Under the pieces are notes generated by a model. It was not told the origin of the DNA and made no database searches. It was given only the letters and a program-made list of their open reading frames with translations. Below are positions 20,509 to 30,683 of a stretch of DNA of 64,000 nucleotides, piece by piece. The DNA is from Synechococcus sp. CS-1325 (GTDB lineage: Bacteria > Cyanobacteriota > Cyanobacteriia > PCC-6307 > Cyanobiaceae), in assembly GCA_025128135.1 (NCBI GenBank), contig JAHLYW010000021.1, forward strand, positions 1-64,000, read 5' to 3'. Positions within the stretch are counted from its first letter, which is position 1. Each line of letters begins with the position of its first letter. The position numbers were made by a program, and so were the translations under genes.

Positions 20509-21399
20509 TCAGAAATGGAGCAGATCCGGCACGGCCGGGACCTCGCTTAGCACCTCGGCCTCGATCGCCCAGCTCAGCTCGCTCTCCACTCCCGGCGGCC
20601 CACTGAACGAGCCCGAAACAGCGGCGGTGAGGCTTGGCTTCGAGGAGGTGGCCAGGGGGATGTAGCGGTCATCGACGGCGCCGATGCCGCTGGGATCGAA
20701 GCCTCGCCAGCCTGCCCCGGGCAGGTAGACCTCCGCCCAGGCATGCAGGTCGTAGCGATCCGGCCTGGGCTCCAACAGGTGGTAGCCGCTCACGAAACGC
20801 GCCGGCAGGCCGACACAGCGAGACGCCTCGATCATCAGCACCGCCAGATCCCGGCAGGAGCCCACCCGCTCCTTGAGGGTGCGGCCCGCCGGCCAGGCAG
20901 GCCCGGCATGGCGCTGGGTGTACTTGACCCGGTCCTGGATCATCTCCACCAGGTTCTGAAGGAACATCAAGGCGCGTTGGTCGCTGCCCATCAAGGCTTC
21001 CTGGGCCAGCTCGACGGCGGCAGGCTCGTGTTGGCCGTTGGGCAGCCAACCCTCCAGGCTGCCCATCAGATCGCCGTTCAGGTGGCCCACTGGATACGGA
21101 AGTTCCGGTTCGTTCTGGGCCAGGCAGACCTCAAGCAGGGGCGCCACCTGGGTTTCCACATGGCTGATCGCCTGGATCTCAAGGGAATCGGTGAAACCGA
21201 AGAAATTGGCACGGAGGATGTCGTCGCCACTGGCGGCGATCAGGGGATGGAGCCGATGGGGATCCGGCGAAAAGCTCAGATCAAAGCTCAGCAGCCTCTG
21301 AAAGCCGTGGGCACGGGGCTTGAGACAGAGGCGATGGGCTCCCAGCTGGACCGGTTCGCTGTAGCGATAGGTGAGGGTGTGCCTTATGCGGGCGCGCAT
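20509..21399 (-). CDS. Transglutaminase-like cysteine protease-fold protein
   Basis: This 296-residue protein has an N-terminal beta domain typical of bacterial transglutaminase-like proteins (RIRHTLTYRYSEPVQLGAHR). The catalytic triad is visible: Cys in VGSCRDLAVLMIEA, His in YDLHAWAEVYLPG and Asp in GFDPSG. Such enzymes cut or form amide bonds, often on peptides or isopeptides. The gene start overlaps the alpha-E stop by 16 bases. It belongs to the cluster with the CP-ATP-grasp and alpha-E proteins, suggesting peptide-bond remodelling of an unknown product. Confidence 0.88.
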   Translation of the reverse strand: MRARIRHTLTYRYSEPVQLGAHRLCLKPRAHGFQRLLSFDLSFSPDPHRLHPLIAASGDDILRANFFGFTDSLEIQAISHVETQVAPLLEVCLAQNEPELPYPVGHLNGDLMGSLEGWLPNGQHEPAAVELAQEALMGSDQRALMFLQNLVEMIQDRVKYTQRHAGPAWPAGRTLKERVGSCRDLAVLMIEASRCVGLPARFVSGYHLLEPRPDRYDLHAWAEVYLPGAGWRGFDPSGIGAVDDRYIPLATSSKPSLTAAVSGSFSGPPGVESELSWAIEAEVLSEVPAVPDLLHF

Positions 21400-22439
21400 G
21401 CCTGGGACGTGGGAGCAATGGGAAGGGTGGTGTCCTGAGTGGCGGCCTGATCGGCTCCGTCGCTGGGATGGATGCAGGCGGTTGGCCCGGGTGCCGGTTG
21501 GCTGGTGATGAAGTAGCGCTCCTCGATCTGCGCGTGCAGGGTGTTCAGGTCGGTCTGGAAGTGGTCGATCGCTTCATGAAGGCCGCGATTGACCAGATCA
21601 TCGATGCGCACGAAGCTCCAGTTGGCCAGCATGAGCCCGGCGAGGCATTCCAGATCATCGGGAGGCCCCGGCACGGGGTTGCTGCGGATCACCCTCAAGG
21701 ATTTGTTGATGCCCTCCAGGCAGTAGCGCACCGAACGGGGGAAGATCGGATCCAGCAACAGGAAGGCCGCCACCGCCTTGGGGGCGATCGCCTTCTGCTG
21801 GGACTGCCGGAACATCTGATAGGCCCCGGCACTGCGCAGCAGTGAGATCCACTGCAGTTCATCGAGGACCCCACCCACCTCCTCGGAGCTGGGCAGCAGC
21901 AGAAAGTACTTCACGTCCAGGATGCGGCTGCTCTTGTCGGCTCGCTCCACCAATCGCCCCAGCTTGCTGAACTGCCAGGACAGATCACGGCTGAGCGTGG
22001 CATCGGTGATGCCATAAAACAGCTGACAGGCGTAGCGAATCTCATGGAGCTGCTCCTGGGCGGGCTGTTGCCAGAAGCGATCACTCTCATGAACGGTGAG
22101 ATAGATCTCATTGAGCTGCTCCCACATCTCGGTGGTGATCACCTCGCGGATCTGGCGGGCATTTTCCCGTGCCGACGCGATGCAGTTAACGATGCTGCTG
22201 GGGTTCTCAGGATGGTTGACCAGGAACCGCACCACATCGGTGGGCAGACCATCGGGGCAGAGAACATCGAACAGTTCCCGATCGCCGCTGGCATCGATCA
22301 GGGGCAGCCAGGGCTCGGCGCTGCCAGGCGGGCAGTCGAGGGCCATGGCCTCGCTCACTTCCAGAAACCGGGAGAGGTTCTCAGCCCGCTCGATGTAGCG
22401 GTTGATCCAGTAGAGCGAATCGGCGACGCGACTCAGCAT
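21384..22439 (-). CDS. Alpha-E domain protein (DUF403)
   Basis: This 351-residue, mostly helical protein begins MLSRVADSLYWINRYIERAE, the signature start of the alpha-E family. Repeated helices contain acidic/aromatic motifs such as SRDLSWQFSKLGRLVERADK. Alpha-E proteins nearly always accompany a circularly permuted ATP-grasp and a transglutaminase, as here. They are suspected to act as partner or scaffold; no activity is established. The start overlaps the ATP-grasp stop by seven bases, so translation is probably coupled. Confidence 0.9.
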   Translation of the reverse strand: MLSRVADSLYWINRYIERAENLSRFLEVSEAMALDCPPGSAEPWLPLIDASGDRELFDVLCPDGLPTDVVRFLVNHPENPSSIVNCIASARENARQIREVITTEMWEQLNEIYLTVHESDRFWQQPAQEQLHEIRYACQLFYGITDATLSRDLSWQFSKLGRLVERADKSSRILDVKYFLLLPSSEEVGGVLDELQWISLLRSAGAYQMFRQSQQKAIAPKAVAAFLLLDPIFPRSVRYCLEGINKSLRVIRSNPVPGPPDDLECLAGLMLANWSFVRIDDLVNRGLHEAIDHFQTDLNTLHAQIEERYFITSQPAPGPTACIHPSDGADQAATQDTTLPIAPTSQACAPA

Positions 22440-23872
22440 GGGGCTTCATCCACGATCCAGGTGTCCTTGCAGCCACCGCCCTGGGACGAATTCACCACCA
22501 GGGAACCCCGTCGCAGGGCGACGCGGGTGAGACCACCCGGGCTCACCCAGGCGCCCTTGCCCCGCAGCACATAGGGTCTCAAGTCGACGTGGCACGGATA
22601 GAGCTCACCTTCGCTCAGGGAGGGCACCGTCGAGAGTTCCAGGGTGGGTTGAGCAATGAAATTTCTTGGATCCGCCTTGATCTTGGCGGCGAAGCTGAGG
22701 ATCTCGTCGGGCTGGGCATGGGGACCGATCAGCATGCCGTAGCCGCCGGCCTCGCCCACCGCCTTGACAACCAGATCCTTGAGATGGGCCAGGACGTAGG
22801 CCTGGTCCTCGGCCCGGGCGCAGATGTAGGTGGGCACGTTCTCGATGATCGGTTCCTCCGCCAGGTAGTAGCGGATCATGTCCGGCACATAGGCGTAGAT
22901 CAGCTTGTCATCGGCAACGCCGGTGCCCGGAGCATTGGCGATCGCCACCCGGCCGGCGCGGTAGGCCTCCATCAGGCCCCGCACGCCGAGCATCGAATCG
23001 CTGCGGAACACATCCGGATCGAGGAAGTCGTCGTCGATGCGGCGATAGATCACATCAACCGCCTCCAGGCCCGCGGTGCTGCGCATCCACACCCGGTTGC
23101 CCTCGCAGACCAGGTCGCGTCCCTCGACCAGCTGGATGCCCATCTGCTGGGCCAGGTAGCTGTGCTCGAAGTAGGCGCTGTTGAACACCCCGGGGGTGAG
23201 CAGCACCACCTTGGGGCTGTCGGTCCAGGGGGCCAGCTCCCTCAGGGCCTGAAGCAGGTGGGAGGGATAGTCGTCAATCGGCTGAACGGTGCGCCCGGCG
23301 AACAGGCTCGGGAACATCCGCTTCATCACGCGGCGATTTTCGAGGAAGTAAGCCACCCCGGACGGGCAACGCAGGTTGTCCTCCAACACCCGCCAGGTGC
23401 CCTGGCCATCGCGGATCAGATCCAGCCCGGACACGTGGCACCAACGGCCGAGGGGAGGCTTGAACCCCCGCATCTGGGGCCGCCAGCCATGGGAGCTCTC
23501 GACATCCTCGCGGGGCACCACCCCGTCATCGAGGATTTTCTGATCGCCATAGACATCGGCCAGGAAGTGATCAATCGCTTCCAGGCGTTGAATCAAGCCG
23601 AGCTCAAGGCGCTGCCAGTCGCCGGCGCGGATCAGCCTGGGCAACGGATCGAAGGGGAGAATCCGCTCGCCTCCCTCTTCACCGGAGCCGTTGAGCCGAA
23701 AAGTGGCACCGAGCCGTTTGAGCAGCAGGCCGGCGGCCACATGGCTGCGGTTGATCTCCTCGATGCCCAGCTGGCCGAGGGAAGAGAGCAGGGGGCGGAG
23801 GGCGGAGCGGGGCTCGGAAGCGGCGTTGAAGTACTCGTCGTAACCCTTGCGCGGATGGTATTCGGTGAACAT
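22433..23872 (-). CDS. Circularly permuted ATP-grasp protein (DUF404/DUF407)
   Basis: This 479-residue protein is the first gene of the seven-gene run. Landmarks are the N-terminal YHPRKGYDEYFN, VYGDQKILDDGVVPRE, RRIDDDFLDP, NAPGTGVADDKLIYAYVPDM and VVKAVGEAGGYGMLIG. The last resembles the ATP-binding glycine-rich loop. C-terminal PTLELSTVPSL and HVDLRPYVLRG complete the ATP-grasp core. ATP-grasp enzymes join a carboxylate to an amine through an acyl phosphate, so a peptide or amide ligase is likely, but the substrate is unknown. It ends with VVNSSQGGGCKDTWIVDE. Confidence 0.9.
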   Translation of the reverse strand: MFTEYHPRKGYDEYFNAASEPRSALRPLLSSLGQLGIEEINRSHVAAGLLLKRLGATFRLNGSGEEGGERILPFDPLPRLIRAGDWQRLELGLIQRLEAIDHFLADVYGDQKILDDGVVPREDVESSHGWRPQMRGFKPPLGRWCHVSGLDLIRDGQGTWRVLEDNLRCPSGVAYFLENRRVMKRMFPSLFAGRTVQPIDDYPSHLLQALRELAPWTDSPKVVLLTPGVFNSAYFEHSYLAQQMGIQLVEGRDLVCEGNRVWMRSTAGLEAVDVIYRRIDDDFLDPDVFRSDSMLGVRGLMEAYRAGRVAIANAPGTGVADDKLIYAYVPDMIRYYLAEEPIIENVPTYICARAEDQAYVLAHLKDLVVKAVGEAGGYGMLIGPHAQPDEILSFAAKIKADPRNFIAQPTLELSTVPSLSEGELYPCHVDLRPYVLRGKGAWVSPGGLTRVALRRGSLVVNSSQGGGCKDTWIVDEAPC

Positions 23873-23978
23873 CAGGGCACGCTCAAGCTGGAATCGATCA
23901 TGAAGAGCGTGGTTGACAGCTCCGGTGATCGTTGCTACCGATTCAAAGCGGCTTGTGGCTGGGGGCAGGGCCCTGTCT

Positions 23979-25700
<1,722 letters not shown>

Positions 25701-25737
25701 GGCTCTGCTGCGGAAAGGGTTGAGGGAGGACTGGCGG

Positions 25738-26055
25738 TCAGTCGAGGGGACCGTTCACCAGGCCGTTGAAACCGAACACCTGGCGGCGACCGGCCAGCGG
25801 CACCAGGTGCACCTCCCGCTCATCGCCCGGTTCAAAGCGAATCGCCGTGCCGGCAGGGATGTCGAGGCGCTGGCCGCGGGCGCTGTCACGGTCGAACACC
25901 AGCGCCGCATTGGCTTCATAGAAGTGGAAGTGGGAGCCCACCTGGACCGGGCGGTCGCCGCGGTTGGCCACGTTGAGTGTGGTGACAGGGCGGCCGGCGT
26001 TGAGTTCGTGGCTGCCGGGCTCCGGCAGCAGCTCGCCAGGGATGAGATAAGACAT
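25738..26055 (-). CDS. ureB: Urease beta subunit
   Basis: This structural subunit of urease has 105 residues from the ATG at 26055. [14 protein letters not shown] and [18 protein letters not shown] are characteristic of the family, followed by [18 protein letters not shown] and GFNGLV. It assembles with UreA and UreC into the trimeric unit. Longer upstream frames lack similarity. It lies 22 bases after ureA. Confidence 0.96.
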   Translation of the reverse strand: MSYLIPGELLPEPGSHELNAGRPVTTLNVANRGDRPVQVGSHFHFYEANAALVFDRDSARGQRLDIPAGTAIRFEPGDEREVHLVPLAGRRQVFGFNGLVNGPLD

Positions 26056-26077
26056 GCAGGCGGGGTGATCAGGGGGA

Positions 26078-26380
26078 TCAGCGGATCGGATCGTGCAGGG
26101 TGACGAGCTTGGTGCCATCGGGGAAGGTGGCCTCCATCTGCACCTCACCGATCAGCTCGGGAACCCCTTCCATCACCTGATCACGGCGGAGCCAGGTGCT
26201 GCCTTCGCGCATGAGTTCAGCCACGGTCTTGCCATCCCGGGCACCCTCGAGCACCTGAAAACTCAACCAGGCCACCGATTCGGGGTGATTCAGGCGGAGG
26301 CCCCGCAGCAAGCGCCGCTCCGCCAGCAGGGCGGCCGTGACGATCAGGAGCTTGTCCTTCTCCTGAGGAGTGAGATGCAT
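26078..26380 (-). CDS. ureA: Urease gamma subunit
   Basis: This 100-residue subunit begins [20 protein letters not shown] and includes [24 protein letters not shown] and [17 protein letters not shown], all typical of UreA. It is first in ureABC. No ureD precedes it; ureD is 14.8 kb away on the same strand (41174-42082). No clear GTA-N8-TAC site was found just upstream. Confidence 0.96.
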   Translation of the reverse strand: MHLTPQEKDKLLIVTAALLAERRLLRGLRLNHPESVAWLSFQVLEGARDGKTVAELMREGSTWLRRDQVMEGVPELIGEVQMEATFPDGTKLVTLHDPIR

Positions 26381-26552
26381 GGCAAGGGATAGGCCCGAAT
26401 CACTCTGGCAGTGGCCAGGCTCCGGGGCAGGTTCATCAGGAACCTTCGGCTGCCCCCCGCGATGGCGGCTACGGCCAGGTCGCCTGATCAGTTCCCTGCC
26501 ACCGGTCTCTCTTGCCAGTGCCTGGGCCAGCTACGTCGAGCCGGCCGTGGCC

Positions 26553-26732
26553 TCAGCGAAGGCCGGTCATCGAGGCGTTGATCTTGCTGAGGTGAATGCC
26601 GAGATAGGCAGCTTCATGGCTGAGGGCCATTTTCATGCGGCTGTTTCCGGCGGCCGAAGCGGCGGTGTAACGAACGAGCAGGGAGTCCCGAAGGGCTTGA
26701 TCGCGGGCAGGACTGGTGGAGGCTTGGGCCAT
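26553..26732 (-). CDS. Small hypothetical protein upstream of ureA
   Basis: A 59-residue frame from ATG at 26732 reads MAQASTSPARDQALRDSLLV, RYTAASAAGNSRMKMALSHE, AAYLGIHLSKINASM. Composition and even helical heptads look protein-like, but I do not recognise a family and no clear ribosome site precedes it. It is on the same strand as ureA, 172 bases upstream. A role in urease is not implied by the sequence. Confidence 0.4.
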   Translation of the reverse strand: MAQASTSPARDQALRDSLLVRYTAASAAGNSRMKMALSHEAAYLGIHLSKINASMTGLR

Positions 26733-26894
26733 GGACAGGGGTGGGCAGGCGCGGGAAAAGGGCCGCTGAACAATGCTAGACACTTTTCGGGAGAATAAAC
26801 GATGAGCCGTCTGTAGCCGATCACACAAAGAGCATCAGCGATCCCTGACCCTGGTCGGCGCCAAAAATCGGCTCACCCCTGAGATCCGGCCTCC

Positions 26895-26912
26895 GTTACA
26901 ATCTGTTACAGT
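26895..26912 (+). promoter_or_regulatory. HLR1 box (RpaB binding site) of the hli gene
   Basis: GTTACAAT-CT-GTTACAGT is a direct 8-base repeat with a 2-base gap. It fits the HLR1 consensus (G/T)TTACA(A/T)(A/T)-N2-(repeat), except for a G near the end of the second copy. HLR1 is bound by RpaB, which represses or activates high-light genes. The box ends 23 bases before the hli start, so it lies in the core promoter or 5' leader, where repression at low light is plausible. An RpaB-type regulator is encoded at 63316-64000. Confidence 0.8.
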
Positions 26913-26935
26913 TCTGTCATCCCGCTGAAACCGCC

Positions 26936-27079
26936 ATGGCTGATTCTTCCCCCCGCTACGGATTTGTTGCTTTTGCCGAAACCTGGAATGGTCGCCTGGC
27001 CATGCTCGGCTTTGTGATCGGTGTGGCCACGGAGCTGCTCACCGGCCAGGGCATCCTCACCCAGATCGGCCTGGGCTGA
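26936..27079 (+). CDS. High-light-inducible protein (small CAB-like)
   Basis: A 47-residue single-helix thylakoid protein. YGFVAFAETWNGRLAMLGFV contains the E-x-x-N-G-R-x-A-M-x-G chlorophyll-binding motif, followed by GVATELLTGQGILTQIGLG. Hli proteins bind pigment and protect photosystem II or chlorophyll-synthesis intermediates under excess light. The upstream HLR1 box predicts RpaB control. A 37-residue membrane peptide begins four bases after its stop. Confidence 0.92.
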   Translation: MADSSPRYGFVAFAETWNGRLAMLGFVIGVATELLTGQGILTQIGLG

Positions 27080-27083
27080 CGCC

Positions 27084-27197
27084 ATGACCACCGACTACAG
27101 CACCGCGATCACCGCTGTTTTCCTGCTTGTGGTGGTGCTCACCGGGATGGTGGCCTTCGTGTTCTCACGCCCCACTGATCAGTCGTCCCGGTCTTGA
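27084..27197 (+). CDS. 37-residue single-span membrane peptide coupled to hli
   Basis: ATG at 27084 lies four bases after the hli stop. The product begins MTTDYSTAITAVFLLVVVLT, then GMVAFVFSRP, then a short polar tail. There is one hydrophobic helix (about residues 8-28) with an acidic front and a polar end, like small photosystem or cytochrome subunits. It does not match any I can recall (PsbX, PsbM, PsbN, PsaM, PetM, NdhP). Position implies co-expression with hli under the HLR1 box. No function can be assigned. Confidence 0.6.
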   Translation: MTTDYSTAITAVFLLVVVLTGMVAFVFSRPTDQSSRS

Positions 27198-27255
27198 GCA
27201 CCTCCGCAGCAGTTGATCTTCACCACTGCCTCTGACATTCCCTCCCGCAAAAGCC

Positions 27256-27492
27256 ATGACAACAACTCCATCTCGTAACAATCAAATCCAGGATCTTGCC
27301 GCTCAGAAGGTGCACCTTGAGCAGCTCAAGAGAGCTGAGCTGTTCAACGGCCGGGCCGCCATGCTCGGCATTGTGATCGGAATCATCACGGAAGGATTGA
27401 CTGGAGCCAGCATCATTCACCAGATCGGGCTTGGTCCCCTGGTGGATGGCTTCACCACCTGCCACACCCAGTTTCTGCCCTTCTGCTTCTGA
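27256..27492 (+). CDS. High-light-inducible protein, longer form
   Basis: This 78-residue Hli protein has a charged N-terminal extension (residues 1-27). The pigment-binding helix is ELFNGRAAMLGIVIGIITEG, followed by LTGASIIHQIGLGPLVDGF. The C-terminus adds a Cys-containing tail, TTCHTQFLPFCF, unusual for the family. It is the second hli of the locus. No HLR1 box was found in the 58 bases before it, so it may depend on read-through from the first hli promoter. A terminator follows at 27514. Confidence 0.9.
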   Translation: MTTTPSRNNQIQDLAAQKVHLEQLKRAELFNGRAAMLGIVIGIITEGLTGASIIHQIGLGPLVDGFTTCHTQFLPFCF

Positions 27493-27513
27493 AGCCTCCA
27501 GGTCTGAGTGAAT

Positions 27514-27550
27514 ACCCCCTAGCCTCCCGGGTTTTGCCTGGGGGGTTTGT
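27514..27550 (+). terminator. Rho-independent terminator after the hli pair
   Basis: ACCCCC is followed by TAGCCTCCCGGGTTTTGCCTGG, then GGGGT and TTGTT. The outer stem ACCCCC/GGGGGT with an inner CCCGG-type pairing closes the hli transcript 22 bases after the stop codon. Confidence 0.7.
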
Positions 27551-27787
27551 TATGGCGTGGACAGACAGCCAATCAGTTGATCAGGCTGACGAGGATTCAG
27601 GCATCACGGATGGTGAGGTTGTCATGCACCGCCTTGGCATCGATCAGATTGTTGAGGGCAAGGGTGGTGTTGGGGCTCAGCAGAGTGGCGATGCGGGTGC
27701 CGGCGGCGCCGATGTTGGACAGATCAACAACCAACAGACGGACGGGGCTACGTTGGTGACTTGAATGGAGATGGCGCTGGCGCATCA
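27551..27787. other. Intergenic region, no supported gene
   Basis: A 237-base stretch between the hli terminator and the DUF2459 gene. Open frames exist on both strands, but neither has a ribosome site or a recognisable family, so none is called. Confidence 0.35.
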
Positions 27788-28516
27788 ATGCATCCATTTG
27801 GCAGGACCATCACCGCGAAGCTGGCTGGATTGATTTTCGCCACACTTGCCGTTAGCTCCTGCTCGTGGAAGCCAGATGCTGTCCAGTCAAGAGTTCCATC
27901 GTCTGATGCCATTCGTTCGCATCCGATATTCGTGGTAAGGCATGGATGGCATACGGGCCTTGTGATTCCAGCTCATGATCTGAATCAAGCCATTCCTGGT
28001 CTCAAGGAGTATTATGGCGACGCCGCCTACTATGAAGTTGGCTGGGGTGATCAGGAGTTCTACCCATCACGAAACCTGTCAATCGGTCTAACCTTGCAAG
28101 CGATCTTCAGGTCGGAAGGCGCTGTGATGCACGTTGTTGCTATCCCGGCTTCTCCGAAGACGTTTTTTGACTCAAGCGAAGTTATCAGCACCTGTTTAAC
28201 CGATCAACAAGTTTCTGCTCTGGCAGCATTTGTGGCAAACAGTTTTGCCCGTGACCATCAAGGAGGCATTGTCCGCCTCATGCCGGGCCTGTACGGCAAC
28301 AGTCGATTCTTTCAAGGAAAGGGACGCTTTTCCTTGTTGCATACGTGCAACAACTGGACTGCCAAAGGATTGAAAAGCGCCGGAATGAAGCTATCTTCTA
28401 CTTTTTCCCAGACCTCCCTGCAGGTGATGAGCGCGATCCGAGAGCTGCGACAGCAATGCGCCTTGCCCCCCAACCCCACGCTCAAGAAGATGCAACGCAA
28501 CCAGGCCGCCTCATGA
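27788..28516 (+). CDS. DUF2459 (TIGR02117-type) putative lipoprotein
   Basis: A 242-residue protein. A lipoprotein signal, LIFATLAVSSC with Cys 25, predicts anchoring on the outer face of the inner membrane. The body has the family landmarks VVRHGWHTGLVIPAHDL, YYEVGWGDQEFY, VVAIPASPKTFF, GLYGNSRFFQGKGRFSLLHT and CNNWTAKGLKSAG. The conserved His and Cys suggest a hydrolase-like active site, but no activity is known. The ATG at 27788 is preferred over a TTG at 27761, because it leaves a proper signal peptide. Base composition is clearly richer in A+T than the hydrolase that follows. Confidence 0.85.
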   Translation: MHPFGRTITAKLAGLIFATLAVSSCSWKPDAVQSRVPSSDAIRSHPIFVVRHGWHTGLVIPAHDLNQAIPGLKEYYGDAAYYEVGWGDQEFYPSRNLSIGLTLQAIFRSEGAVMHVVAIPASPKTFFDSSEVISTCLTDQQVSALAAFVANSFARDHQGGIVRLMPGLYGNSRFFQGKGRFSLLHTCNNWTAKGLKSAGMKLSSTFSQTSLQVMSAIRELRQQCALPPNPTLKKMQRNQAAS

Positions 28517-28721
28517 TCCTCGCGTTGAACAAAGAACCTCCTGCCCGACAACTCCCACGATCTGGTGGGGTGAGGAACAAGGCTGCGCAACCGTCTGCCG
28601 AACACGCCAATGGCGATCGGGTGCTTTTGAATCGGCTTTTTTGTGCTGGGCATCGGCTGTCTTCAGCTTGCTGCGCCACGCCAACCAGCTGGGCTGTAAA
28701 TGGGCGATCGGCACAGCACCG

Positions 28722-29555
28722 ATGAGTGTAGGTAGGTGGTTGGGCCTGGCCGGCTGGCTGGCGCTGGGCTATGGCGGTGTCTGCCTGCTGGTGTTCCTCA
28801 CCCAGCGCTCGTTGATCTATCTCCCCCAGCCCGCCGCCGATCCGTCCGGCCAGCTGGTGCTGCAGGTGGAGGGCAAGCGCGTGCTGGTGGCCCATCGCCC
28901 CCATGCGGGTTCCCGGGCGCTGATCTACTTCGGTGGCAACGCCGAAGACGTGTCCCGCACCCGCGCCGAGCTGGCTGCCCTGCTGCCCGACACGGCCCTT
29001 TACCTGCTCCACTACCGCGGCTACGGCGGCAGCGAGGGCAGCCCCAGCGAAGCGGCCCTGCGCGCCGACGCCCAAGCCCTCCATGCCCACGTGGCCAAGC
29101 GCCACGACGCGATCACGGTGGTGGGCCGCAGCCTGGGCACCGGCCCAGCCGTGCATCTGGCCGCCACCCGCTCCGTGCAGCGGCTGGTGCTGCTGGTGCC
29201 GTTCGACAGCCTGCTGGCGGTGGCCCGCGGCGCCATGCCCTGGCTGGCGGTGGATCTGCTGCTGCACGATCGCTGGGATGCGGCCGCCGAGGCGCCCCGG
29301 GTGCGCGCCCCCACCACGATCGTGGCGGCGGTCTTCGATCAGGTGGTGCCATCGCGCCATGCCGAAGCCTTGCACCGCGCCTTCCCGCCCGGCGTGGCGG
29401 AGCTTGTGCTGGTGCCCGACCTCGACCACAACACGCCGGTTCTCAGCTCGGCGGCTTTCCGCGCTGCGCTGCAAGGCCAGATCGAACCGCGATCGGCTGA
29501 ACCAGGCAGAGGGGCTGCATCGTTCGTTGCTGAAGCCGGGGGCTTGATTGCCTGA
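28722..29555 (+). CDS. Alpha/beta hydrolase, membrane-anchored
   Basis: A 277-residue protein with an N-terminal membrane span (LAGWLALGYGGVCLLVFLTQ). The hydrolase core has ALIYFGGNAEDV (oxyanion region), HYRGYGGSEG, the nucleophile elbow VGRSLGTGPAVHLA (Gly-x-Ser-x-Gly), FDQVVPSRHAEAL (acid) and DLDHNTP (His). It resembles the BEM46/FrsA-like serine hydrolases. The substrate is unknown. An ATG at 28722 puts the helix at the very start. It is GC-rich, in contrast to the genes on both sides. Confidence 0.85.
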   Translation: MSVGRWLGLAGWLALGYGGVCLLVFLTQRSLIYLPQPAADPSGQLVLQVEGKRVLVAHRPHAGSRALIYFGGNAEDVSRTRAELAALLPDTALYLLHYRGYGGSEGSPSEAALRADAQALHAHVAKRHDAITVVGRSLGTGPAVHLAATRSVQRLVLLVPFDSLLAVARGAMPWLAVDLLLHDRWDAAAEAPRVRAPTTIVAAVFDQVVPSRHAEALHRAFPPGVAELVLVPDLDHNTPVLSSAAFRAALQGQIEPRSAEPGRGAASFVAEAGGLIA

Positions 29556-29720
29556 AAAAGCCCTTGCCGACCAGTGGCTCCATTGAAGCGCCGTGGAGCC
29601 ATTCGAATCACTGAACTGCATTGTCAGCAATGCCAATAGGTGTCTTTGGTGTAGCCATCCTCAAGGCATTATCCAGAGATGTATCATTCGGCTGATCGCC
29701 AGTTTACGGAGTTTTGCGGC

Positions 29721-30683
29721 ATGTCATTTACCATTGAATCAGCTCGCAATATCTTCCCTGAAACGCTGGCTGCAGATGTGGTGCCAGCCACGATTGCCCG
29801 GTTCAATCAACTTGAGATTGAAGACAAATTGGCTCTGATCTGGTTTGCCTACCTGGAAATGGGCAAGACGCTCTCGATTGCGACTCCCGATCCTGTGAAT
29901 ATGCAATTTGCCAGTAGCACGCTCAGCCAAATCAAGCTGATGAAATTCAATGAGCAAACGCAGTTAATGCATGACCTGGCCAGTCGAACGGATCGGCCCA
30001 TCTGCCGCATTTACGCCACCTGGTCAGTGAACATCAAACTCGGCTTTTGGTACCAATTGGGCAAATGGATGGAAGCAGGAATTGTTACCCCGATACCACA
30101 CGGCTATCAACTTTCAGCCAATGCTTCGGCGGTCCTGCAGGCGATTCGGATTGTCGATCCTGGTCAACAAATTTCGATCCTCCGCAATGCCGTGTTGAAT
30201 ATGGGCTTTGACCAAGCACAGTTGGGCAGCTACAGCTCGGTGGCGGAACCGTTGGTTCCTGCCAAGGACAGGGCCGAGCGCACCCCGATTTCTGCCATTT
30301 CTGGCGTGGAAAATCCAGTGATCCTGGAGTATATGGACAACCTGAATGCCAATGACTTTGATGCCCTTGTACAACTTTTTGCTTTGGATGGTGCCCTGCA
30401 ACCCCCCTTTCAAGGCCCGATCGTCGGCCAGGATGCCTTGATTCGCTTTTTCCAGGAGGATTGCCAGAACTTAACACTGTTACCTGAGCAAGGCATCACG
30501 GATTCAAAAGAAGATGGCTACACCCTGATCAAGGTCACCGGCAAGGTGCAAACCCCCTGGTTTGGCCAGGATGTGGGCATGAACGTTGCCTGGCGATTCC
30601 TCCTCAATCCAGACAACAAGATTTTCTTTGTTGCCATTGACTTACTCGCTTCTGCCAAGGAGTTGCTGAATCTGTCTCCTTAG
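29721..30683 (+). CDS. ocp: Orange carotenoid protein
   Basis: This 320-residue photoprotective protein binds a ketocarotenoid. In strong light it turns red and quenches phycobilisomes. The N-terminal helical domain (MSFTIESARNIFPETLAADV...) keeps Tyr44, Trp110 and Arg155. The C-terminal NTF2-like domain keeps the carotenoid-binding Tyr204 and Trp291 (Tyr201/Trp288 in the Synechocystis protein, as recalled). The partner of Arg155 appears as Asp247 instead of Glu. The linker is about three residues longer than in that protein. No fluorescence recovery protein or carotenoid ketolase gene is adjacent. The DNA is visibly less GC-rich than the core genes, suggesting transfer. The ATG at 29721 matches known N-termini. 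Confidence 0.95.
   Translation: MSFTIESARNIFPETLAADVVPATIARFNQLEIEDKLALIWFAYLEMGKTLSIATPDPVNMQFASSTLSQIKLMKFNEQTQLMHDLASRTDRPICRIYATWSVNIKLGFWYQLGKWMEAGIVTPIPHGYQLSANASAVLQAIRIVDPGQQISILRNAVLNMGFDQAQLGSYSSVAEPLVPAKDRAERTPISAISGVENPVILEYMDNLNANDFDALVQLFALDGALQPPFQGPIVGQDALIRFFQEDCQNLTLLPEQGITDSKEDGYTLIKVTGKVQTPWFGQDVGMNVAWRFLLNPDNKIFFVAIDLLASAKELLNLSP

Noticed and set aside
27597..27797. 66-codon minus-strand open frame (SNIGAAGTRIATLL...)
   Set aside because: No ribosome site and no recognised family; it may be a relic of a repeat-type protein, but this cannot be supported.
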